This document shows positions 9,063 to 16,700 of a stretch of DNA of 64,000 nt, piece after piece. Made by a program: the position numbers and the translations under genes. The stretch's first letter is position 1, and each line of letters starts with the position of its first letter. This stretch comes from Sphingobium sp. OAS761 (GTDB taxonomy: Bacteria; Pseudomonadota; Alphaproteobacteria; Sphingomonadales; Sphingomonadaceae). The DNA lies in contig NZ_JALJVY010000007.1 in the NCBI RefSeq assembly GCF_024168485.1, forward strand, positions 124,001 to 188,000. Direction: 5' to 3'. The notes beneath the pieces are model-generated. The model saw nothing but the letters and a program-made list of their open reading frames with translations, had not been told where the DNA came from and ran no database searches.

Positions 9063-9935
9063 ATGAAATTCACGAAATCCGCGCTCGCTCTCGCATTGAC
9101 CGGCATCGTCCTTGCGCCGCAACCGTCAGCCGCCAGGCCGCTTCGCAATGGCGGCAAGTTGCTGCTGACCAACGGTATTTCCTCGCTGGAGGGCGCGAGC
9201 GGTGGCGGGCTTACGCCCTGGGCAGTCATCGCCGGCAACGAGACGAGCGATGGCATCGGCCTCTCCGCGCACGGCACCCTGGTGGAGGTCAAGGACTATG
9301 ACTATCAGAGTGCGGGGGTCGCGGTCGGATTTAGAGACAGGATCGAAATCAGCTACGCGCACCAGAATTTCAACACGAACGACATCGGCACAGCGCTGGG
9401 ACTGGGTAAGGATTACGCCTTTTCGCAGGATGTCATCGGCGCGAAGATCAGGGTCGCAGGAGATCTGGTCTACGACCACCTGCCCGCGATCGCAGTGGGC
9501 GCACAATATAAGCGGAACAACAACGGCACGATCGTCCGCGCCATCGGTGCCAGGGACAATGAGGGCGTCGATTATTATGCCTCAGTCAGCCGGCTGTTCC
9601 TGTCCCGCTCCATCCTGTTGTCGGCGACGGCGCGCCTGACCAAAGCGAATCAGCTCGGCATATTGGGTTTCGGCGGCGACCTTAAAGACAGCCACAGCCT
9701 GCAATTTGAAGGATCGGCCGCCTGGCAACTGTCGCGCCGTCTGGCGATCGGGGGCGAATATCGGTCCAAGCCGGACAATCTGGGTATTGCGCGCGAAGAT
9801 GACTGGTTCGACGCGTTTGCCGCCTATGCCGTCAAGCGCCACCTGACCGCGACCCTCGCCTATACCGACCTCGGCTCGGTCGCGACGGTGAAGGGTCAGC
9901 GCGGCATTTTCCTGCAGCTTCAGGCTGCCTTCTGA
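9063..9935 (+). CDS. DUF3034-family exported protein, probable outer-membrane beta-barrel
   Basis: 290 aa. A cleavable signal (MKFTKSALALALTGIVLAPQ, cut near SAA) is followed by alternating hydrophobic/polar strands typical of small outer-membrane barrels, ending in the C-terminal aromatic LQLQAAF. The N-terminal segment LLLTNGISSLEGASGGGLTP is characteristic of DUF3034. Function is unknown. It starts 108 nt from the divergent cupredoxin gene and is followed 18 nt later by the truncated hemoglobin, so it forms half of a four-gene envelope module. No strong ribosome site precedes the ATG. Confidence 0.85.
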   Translation: MKFTKSALALALTGIVLAPQPSAARPLRNGGKLLLTNGISSLEGASGGGLTPWAVIAGNETSDGIGLSAHGTLVEVKDYDYQSAGVAVGFRDRIEISYAHQNFNTNDIGTALGLGKDYAFSQDVIGAKIRVAGDLVYDHLPAIAVGAQYKRNNNGTIVRAIGARDNEGVDYYASVSRLFLSRSILLSATARLTKANQLGILGFGGDLKDSHSLQFEGSAAWQLSRRLAIGGEYRSKPDNLGIAREDDWFDAFAAYAVKRHLTATLAYTDLGSVATVKGQRGIFLQLQAAF

Positions 9936-9953
9936 TCTTCCGGGAATTTCCGC

Positions 9954-10451
9954 ATGTCCTTCCTCGTCTCACTCCTGTTCCTTCAGGCTGCGTCCGATAT
10001 GGGGCCAGGCACGCCGCCCTATGCCCGCCCCGGCGAAGAATCGGTCGATCCCTATGTTGCCGACAATCGCAACGCCGGCGCGTCGCCATTTGACGGCGAG
10101 GGCATGGCGAAGGCATTCCATGGCCAGGACGGCATCCGCCGCATCGTCGACACCATGGTCGAGGCCAGTTCGGCCGATCCGGTGATCGGGGAGATTTTCG
10201 CCAATCACGACAAGATCCGGTTGAAGCGGACAATTTTCGAGCAGTTCTGCTACATATTGAACGCCGGTTGTTCCTATACGGGGCGCGATATGGCGGCGTC
10301 GCACAAGGATCTGGGCATCCAGAAGGCGGACATGAACCGCCTCGTGGAAGTGCTGCAACGTGCCATGACGACGGAAGGCGTCGCTTTCCAGGCGCAGAAC
10401 CGCTTCCTTTCCAAGCTTGCGCCGATGCGCCGGGACGTTTTGCAGAAATAG
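9954..10451 (+). CDS. group 1 truncated hemoglobin with N-terminal extension
   Basis: 165 aa, longer than the usual ~120. The globin part starts near residue 50 (AFHGQDGIRRIVDTMVE) and carries the probable proximal heme ligand His117 in ASHKDLGI. The first ~15 residues (MSFLVSLLFLQAASDMG) are hydrophobic and could be a signal peptide or membrane anchor, although there is no positively charged n-region. Group 1 truncated hemoglobins bind O2 or NO and can detoxify NO. Cotranscription with the exported DUF3034 protein and the divergent periplasmic cupredoxin makes export of this globin plausible, but that is inference. Confidence 0.88.
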   Translation: MSFLVSLLFLQAASDMGPGTPPYARPGEESVDPYVADNRNAGASPFDGEGMAKAFHGQDGIRRIVDTMVEASSADPVIGEIFANHDKIRLKRTIFEQFCYILNAGCSYTGRDMAASHKDLGIQKADMNRLVEVLQRAMTTEGVAFQAQNRFLSKLAPMRRDVLQK

Positions 10452-10534
10452 CGATGATCCGGCACGATGTGGGGCTCAGCCTCTCCCTCGCCAGCGACCC
10501 TGTGTGTTGCGCAGGCCCGGGATTCGTCGATCAC

Positions 10535-10690
10535 TGCCGGACGATGACGGTGGCGGCGCGCGCGATGGCGGAGAGGAATATCGTCGATCATCGACCCGCG
10601 GTCTGCTGTGCCTGTCGGGAAATACGGCGCGAGCCGCGCCATCTGCTCATCCGTCAGCCAGCACAGGTCGCGTGTGTCCGGTCTCCTCAC
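10535..10690 (-). pseudogene. degenerate IS5-family transposase N-terminal fragment
   Basis: The minus strand from 10690 reads RDLCWLTDEQMARLAPYFP, the usual N-terminus of an IS5-type transposase. The expected next block then appears in another frame as SRPRVDDRRYSS, matching the family's PRVDDRRVLSG. At least one frameshift therefore disrupts it. Similarity fades by about 10540, so roughly the first 50 codons survive and the catalytic domain is missing. I could not find terminal inverted repeats. The fragment lies in the 283-nt gap between the hemoglobin and the spermidine-synthase-like gene and marks an old, decayed insertion. Confidence 0.7.
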
Positions 10691-10734
10691 GGAGCCTGAA
10701 TGGGATCGCGAAGCTCAGAACAACGGGCCTGACC

Positions 10735-11355
10735 CTAATGCACCCTTCGTGCAAACCAGATATGGTGAAACTCCTTCTGGCTGCCGGTGAAGGCGGGCAC
10801 GCGCAACTCTTCAACCTCGAACCCGGAGGCCTCCAGCTTCAGGTCAAAGTCCCTCGCCGGGTAGGCCGACCAGATCGCCAATATCCCGCCGCATTTGAGC
10901 GCGGCATGAGCGGAACGCAGGCCCCAGTTGCAGTAAAGCCGCTCATTCTCCGGCCGGATCATGCCGTCGGGACCATTGTCCACATCAAGTAAAATAGCAT
11001 CGAACCGATCGGTTGACGCGGCAATGACGTCATGCACGTCGCTGACGTCAATGGTCAGACGCGGATCGGACAAGTGGTCGCGGAATATATGCGCCAGCGG
11101 CCCCCGGGCCCAGGTCACAATCTTGGGCACCAGTTCAGCCACTATGATGGATGATTCCGCCGACCACGCCGCCAACGCGGCGCCCAGTGTGAAGCCCATG
11201 CCCAGCCCGCCAATCAGCACATCGCCATTGCCATGGCCCAGCCGCTGACAGGTCAGCGCAGCCAACGCCTCCTCCGACACATGGTCGCAGCTGCCCATCA
11301 ACTCTTCCAGGCCGAACTGGATGGAATAGTCGCCATCAGACCTGAGCAGCCGCAA
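10735..11355 (-). CDS. spermidine synthase-like (SpeE-fold) SAM-binding protein
   Basis: 206 aa from a TTG start. The methyltransferase-like nucleotide fold is clear: VLIGGLGMGFTLGAALAAW (glycine-rich loop), IIVAELVPKIVTWARGPL, and DAILLDVDNGPDGMIRP at the active-site loop. It resembles spermidine-synthase paralogues of sphingomonads, whose substrate is uncertain. The frame stays open upstream and reads PVELIDTADIPGGGQ just before the TTG, which looks like genuine protein. Translation may therefore begin further upstream at a non-ATG codon, close to the end of the preceding DUF6481 gene. Confidence 0.8.
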   Translation of the reverse strand: MRLLRSDGDYSIQFGLEELMGSCDHVSEEALAALTCQRLGHGNGDVLIGGLGMGFTLGAALAAWSAESSIIVAELVPKIVTWARGPLAHIFRDHLSDPRLTIDVSDVHDVIAASTDRFDAILLDVDNGPDGMIRPENERLYCNWGLRSAHAALKCGGILAIWSAYPARDFDLKLEASGFEVEELRVPAFTGSQKEFHHIWFARRVH

Positions 11356-11474
11356 TTGCCCGCCGCCCGGTATATCGGCCGTATCGATCAGTTCTACAGG
11401 ATCGGGTGAAGATTGGGCGGGGCCGCCAGCAAAGTGGTCCAGAAACGATCCTTCACATTCGGTCGGACAACGAC

Positions 11475-11792
11475 CTATTTTCGCGCCTTGCGAGCCGCAT
11501 AACGCGCGTCGCGCGCAATCTTGCGCTCCGCGTCGGTCAGGGCGACCGGCTGTTTTGCCGCATCCTTTTCGGCCTGTTCGCGCCGGGCGACCTTGGCCGC
11601 TTCCCGCTCACGCAACACCGCCTCGCGCTTTTCCCGATCCGCCGCTTCCTTGGCGAGACTTTTGGCCAGCCGCTCCGACCGCTCCGCCTCGCTACGGGGA
11701 GCCTTGGCGCGCAACTGTTCCAACGCCTTCTTCCGCGCGTCCTGCGCCGCCGCAGTGCGATCCTGGAAACCGGGTTCCTTATATCCGCGCAT
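11475..11792 (-). CDS. DUF6481-type small charged protein
   Basis: 105 aa, almost entirely Ala, Arg, Lys and Glu, predicted as one long helix or coiled coil (for example AKSLAKEAADREKREAVLRE). It begins MRGYKEPGFQDRTAAAQDAR, the signature N-terminus of this small alphaproteobacterial family. No signal peptide or catalytic motif. A cytoplasmic nucleic-acid- or ribosome-associated role would fit the charge, but none is established. It lies upstream of the spermidine-synthase-like gene on the same strand. Confidence 0.75.
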   Translation of the reverse strand: MRGYKEPGFQDRTAAAQDARKKALEQLRAKAPRSEAERSERLAKSLAKEAADREKREAVLREREAAKVARREQAEKDAAKQPVALTDAERKIARDARYAARKARK

Positions 11793-11940
11793 ATCGTCCT
11801 TCTACGTTCATCGCCCCACGCTCCACCCATCGGGAACCCATGGGACCAAGCCCAAAGGCCCATAAACATGGCCCCCCTCCGGTCATCAACGGAAGGGCAC
11901 TTTCGCTGGGTTTTCCGAGAGTTCCCTCTGAAAGGGACGG

Positions 11941-12013
11941 TGCCGCTTACGTGACTCGAACACGTGACCCTCGCATTACGAATGCGATGCTCTACCGACT
12001 GAGCTAAAGCGGC
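11941..12013 (-). tRNA. tRNA-Thr (anticodon CGT)
   Basis: On the minus strand the acceptor GCCGCTT pairs with AAGCGGC. The D-arm is TAGCTCAGTCGGTAGAGCA. The anticodon arm TCGCA/TGCGA holds a seven-base loop TTCGTAA with anticodon CGT, and the T-arm is intact. CCA is not encoded. It reads ACG codons. Confidence 0.95.
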
Positions 12014-12178
12014 GTTGGCGCGGGCAGATAACAGCGGTTGTGCGCAAGGACAAGCAGACAATTGCAGGACCGGCACCTTTCCCCGTGCATGCCACGCGGA
12101 TATTTACGCCAAATTCACCATCCGCTGCCAATGTCGAGTCCCGAGCAAACGCTTTTCACCGCTCAAAGGATCAACGGG

Positions 12179-13474
12179 ATGGACATTGTGCGCGGGCATG
12201 ACGTCGCCAACGACCATGACGACTTCGATTATGCCGACGACGCAGCCATGGACAGGCCGCCGTCCATCGCCGCCGACGAGCGCCGGATGCAGGTGCGCGC
12301 CTATAATTACTGGGCATCGCTGCTCGGCGATCGCGCCTTGCCGTCGATCGAGGATCTGTCGCCGGACCAGCTCGAGGACTTCGGACCGCACAGCGTGCTG
12401 CTGGATTTCAGCACGGGTCTGGAAAACCCGGCCATTGTCTATCTGGGCAGCGCGCTGCGCCAGGAATGCGAGATAGAAGGCGCCATCGCGTTCATCGACG
12501 ATGTTCCCGCACGGTCGCTGCTGTCCCGGCTGACCGATCATTATCTCCAGATCATCGCCAACGCGGCGCCGATCGGCTTTGAAGCGGAGTTCGTCAATCA
12601 ACGCGGTTCGGAGATTCTGTATCGCGGCATATTGATGCCTTTTTCGTCCGACGATGAAACCATCGACTTTGTCTTCGGCGTCATCAACTGGAAGGAACTG
12701 GTGAGCGGCGAGGCCCGCGCGAGCCTGGAAGCGGAGGTCAACCGCGCCCTGCTCGACGCGCCGGTGCCGCGGCTAGCGACGCCGGTCTGGGCGGACGGCC
12801 CGGCCAATGACAGCGACGCGGAGGCAGAGGACATCGGCGAAGAACCGCTCGACCTGACCGGCATGGAAAGCCCGACCGAGGACGCGCCGCTGGCCGACTG
12901 GCTGGCCCTGGCACGCGACGGCGCGGAACAGGTGCGGACCAGCGAGGCGCGCAGCCACGCCGCCCTGTATCGGGCCGTTGGACTGGCATATGATTTCGCC
13001 CTCATCGCGCGCGCCCGGCCCGACGATTATGCCGAACTGCTCGCCGATTCGGGCATCAAGGCGCAGGCACGCAGCCCGATGACCGCCGTCATCAAGCTGG
13101 TCTTCGGCGCCGGCTACGACAAGACGCGGATCACAGAATATGCGACCGCGCTGGACCATGCGCTGAATTCGGATCTGGGCGTCGGCACGCTGTCGGATCA
13201 TCTTGCCGCCTACACCGGCGGTCTCAAGGCGCTGGTGGCAGACGAACGCGCACGGCGGCGGGCGATGTCCCCGGCCCGGCCCGACAAGCGGGAGGCCGCG
13301 CGCAGCCGGATGAAGACGGCGGAACCGATCAGCCCGGTCGATGTCCAGACCGACGCGGACGGCCTGGCCGTCATAGTCGCGCGGCGCGAAGCCGACGGCA
13401 GCCTGTCGTTGCTGGCGGCCTTGCCCCAGGAATCGGGCCTAGGCCAGAAAGTCATTGTCGCAGCGTCGCGCTGA
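12179..13474 (+). CDS. PAS-domain protein of sphingomonad type
   Basis: 431 aa from the ATG at 12179, which has an AAGGAT ribosome site; another in-frame ATG lies at 12131. A PAS-like sensory domain spans about residues 40-180 (YNYWASLLGDRALPSIEDLS, VYLGSALRQECEIEGAI). An acidic, Pro/Asp-rich linker follows, then a helical C-terminal half (about 265-400) with no recognisable kinase, GGDEF or HTH. No membrane segments, so cytoplasmic. Proteins of this type are common but uncharacterised in sphingomonads. The TGA stop lies inside the first, diverged copy of a 16-bp tandem repeat. Confidence 0.75.
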   Translation: MDIVRGHDVANDHDDFDYADDAAMDRPPSIAADERRMQVRAYNYWASLLGDRALPSIEDLSPDQLEDFGPHSVLLDFSTGLENPAIVYLGSALRQECEIEGAIAFIDDVPARSLLSRLTDHYLQIIANAAPIGFEAEFVNQRGSEILYRGILMPFSSDDETIDFVFGVINWKELVSGEARASLEAEVNRALLDAPVPRLATPVWADGPANDSDAEAEDIGEEPLDLTGMESPTEDAPLADWLALARDGAEQVRTSEARSHAALYRAVGLAYDFALIARARPDDYAELLADSGIKAQARSPMTAVIKLVFGAGYDKTRITEYATALDHALNSDLGVGTLSDHLAAYTGGLKALVADERARRRAMSPARPDKREAARSRMKTAEPISPVDVQTDADGLAVIVARREADGSLSLLAALPQESGLGQKVIVAASR

Positions 13475-13568
13475 CAGGGCATCGCGCTGATGGGGCATCG
13501 CGCTGATAGGGCATCGCGCTGATAGGGCATCGCGCTGATAGGGCATCGCGCTGATAGGGCATCGCGCG
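13464..13568. repeat. 16-bp tandem repeat array
   Basis: The unit is CATCGCGCTGATAGGG. Five near-identical copies run from 13480 to 13559 (the first has one base change), preceded by a diverged copy at 13464-13479 that contains the stop codon of the PAS gene, and followed by a half copy at 13560-13568. The unit length is not a multiple of three, so copy-number changes would not preserve a frame. It lies between the PAS gene and the glutamate dehydrogenase promoter region. Confidence 0.95.
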
Positions 13569-13600
13569 GCAATGCCGCCATGTTGCGGCGCATCATAATA

Positions 13601-13628
13601 TTACACACATAAGAAATTTTGTTACAAT
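13601..13628 (+). promoter_or_regulatory. possible sigma70-type promoter for glutamate dehydrogenase
   Basis: TTACAC and TACAAT are separated by 16 nt inside the only AT-rich stretch between the tandem repeat and the dehydrogenase start, about 130 nt before the ATG. The fit to consensus is moderate, so this is tentative. Confidence 0.35.
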
Positions 13629-13755
13629 AGCCCACTTGAGCCCCGCGCCGCCCGAGCGCATATAGGCGCTTCCTTTCCGAGGATTCGCGTGGCGGCGATC
13701 CACCGCTTCCTCGTTGAAAAGCCAAGCGGGACCATCCCGTGCTGAGAGGTAGGCG

Positions 13756-16700
13756 ATGACGGTGCTGACAGACAGCAAGATCAAGGAAGTCGATACATTC
13801 ATCCGCGAGGCCATGGAAACGGCGCTTGAGCGCGGTGCCCTGCCCGGCGAAAGGGAGGGTTTCGATGCCGCCGCGCTGACGGCCGCGGCCGCATTCCTGG
13901 GACGAACCGCCAGCGCCCGCGCACCCGGCGAAGCAGTCATCGCCCTGGAAACCATGGGCGAAGGCGCCAAGGGCCGCTACATGCGCGTGGCGCTCGTCAA
14001 CGACGACATGCCCTTCCTGGTCGATTCGATCGCCAATGCGCTCGCGGCCGCCGACATCACCATCCATCGCTTGCTCCACCCGATCTTATCGGTTTCGCGC
14101 GACAGGGACGGCAGGCTGGTCGCGATACTGGACGACGACGCGGCGGGCGCGCGCCGCGAATCGATGATCTACATCGAGGCCGACCGCGCCGATGCCAAGG
14201 CACGCCGGACACTGGAAAAGGCGCTTCGCAATACGCTGGGCGACGTCCGGGCGGCCGTGACCGACTGGGCGGCCATGCAATCGGCCATGGCGTCCGACGC
14301 CGATTGCGTGCCGGATGAGGAAGGGGCCGCGCTGCTGCGCTGGTTCCTGGCCCGCCATTTCACGCAGGTCGGTCACGAAATTTGCGGTCGCGACGGGAAA
14401 ACCCAGGCGCGGCTGGGCATCTGCACGCTTCAGGACAAGACGCTGATTGCGCCTGCCTCGCTGGAAGCAGCCTTTGCCTGGTTCGAAGAAGGCAAGCGCA
14501 CGCCCCTGATCATCAAGTCGAGCCGCATGTCGCGCGTCCATCGCCACGTGCTGCTGGACCTCGTCATCGTGCCGATCCGCGAGGGCCGGCAGGTCAAGGC
14601 GCTTTCCATCCATGCCGGCATGTGGACCAGTTCGGGCCTGTCCGCGCCGCCCGACAAGGTCCCGCTGCTGCGATCGGCGCTCTCGGCGCTGATGGACAAG
14701 TTCGGATTCGATCCGGGCGGCCATGCCGGCAAGACGCTGTCGCACGCGCTGACCGCCCTGCCCCATGACATATTGATCGGGTTCGACCGGGAGACGCTGG
14801 AACGCCTGGCGCTCACATTCATGTCACTGAGCGACCGGCCGCGCCCGCAACTTGCGCTCGCCACCAGCGCGCTGGCGCGTCACCTATACGCATTCGTCTG
14901 GCTGCCGCGCGACGAATTGTCGACGGCGCGCCGCATTGCCGTCCAGGAGATGCTGTCGGTCGCCGCGAACGGGCCGGTGCTGAGTTGGTCGATCGCGCTG
15001 GAGGAAGGTGGGCTGGCGCTGCTGCGCATCACGCTCGACCTGCGCGAGGGCGGCATCGTTCCCGACGACAGCGACCTGGACCGGCAACTCAAGCAGATGG
15101 TTCGGGGCTGGGTTCCCGCCGTAGAGGAAGCGCTCGGCAACACCGAGGACCCGGGTCGCGCCGCCGCGCTGGCACAGCGTTTCGCGCAGGCCTTTCCCCC
15201 GGCCTACCGCAATGGCGCCGGCCCGGCGGAAGCGGCCGTGGACATACGCTGCATTCATGGCCTGTCGGGACCGGGCGACAAATCGATCCGGATCTATCGC
15301 AACCCCGAGGATGGCATCGAACGGCTGCGGCTGAAGGTCTACGCGCACGACGCCGTGGCATTGTCGGAAGTCGTACCGGCTTTCGAGAATTTCGGATTTC
15401 GCGTCATCGAGGAGATGACGACACTGCTCGATGGCGGCGCGCTGGGGGTCGTGCAGCGGTTCGTGCTGGAACTGCCGGCCGGCGGCGACGCCCAGGCTGT
15501 CCTTGCGCGGTCCGATGTCGTCACCGAAGCCATTGCGCAGGTCCTGGAAGGCAACGCGGAAAATGACCGGTTCAACGAACTGATCGTGACCGCCGGGCTG
15601 GCGCCGCGATCGGTCGTGCTGTTTCGCGCCCTGTTCCGCTATCTGCGCCAGACCGGCATGGCTTACGGCATGGCGACTTTCGCAGAAACGCTCCGACGCG
15701 CGCACGATGTCGCGGCCGGTCTCGTGACCCTGTTCGAGGCGCTGCACGATCCGGCTGCGCGCGACGATGCACAGGCGCGGATCGATGCGGCGCAGGCCGA
15801 TATCGACACCGGGCTGGAACGGGTCACCGCAATCGACGAGGACCGCGTCCTGCGCCTGCTGCGCGCGGTCATCATGGCGACGCTGCGCACCAATTTCTAC
15901 AGCGAGGCCGCCGCCGAGGCGCTTGCCTTCAAGCTGGACAGCGCCGGCATTCCCGGTCTTCCCGCGCCCCTGCCCTGGCGTGAGATCTGGGTTTACAGCC
16001 CGCGGGTCGAGGGCATTCACCTGCGCGCCGGACCCGTTGCCCGCGGCGGGCTGCGCTGGTCCGACCGTCGCGACGACTTTCGCACGGAGATACTGGGCCT
16101 GATGAAGGCGCAGCGGGTGAAGAACGCGGTCATCGTGCCAACCGGCGCCAAAGGCGGCTTCTACCCCAAGCAGCTTCCCAATCCGCAGATCGACCGTGAC
16201 GCCTGGATCGCTGAGGGAACGGAAAGCTACCGCATCTTCATACGCACCCTGCTGTCGGTCACCGACAATATCGTGAACGACAAGGTGAAGCACCCCAGGC
16301 AGGTGGTGATCCGCGACGGCGAGGACCCCTATTTCGTGGTCGCAGCCGACAAGGGCACTGCGACCTTCAGCGACGTCGCGAACGCGATAGCACTCGACCG
16401 CGATTTCTGGCTGGGCGATGCCTTCGCCAGCGGCGGGTCGAACGGCTATGACCACAAGGCGATGGGCATCACCGCGCGTGGCGCCTGGATTTCAGTCCAG
16501 CGTCATTTCGCCGAAATGGGCGTCGACGTGCAAAGCGAACCGGTACAGGTGGTCGGGTGCGGCGACATGTCGGGCGACGTGTTCGGCAACGGCATGCTGC
16601 TGTCGAAGGCGATCAGGCTGGTCGCGGCATTCGATCATCGCCACATCTTCCTGGACCCGACGCCCGATCCGGCCAAGAGCTGGACGGAGCGGAATCGCCT

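Noticed and set aside
13480..13568. Possible CRISPR array
   Set aside because: The 16-bp units are directly adjacent with no unique spacers, so this is a simple tandem repeat.
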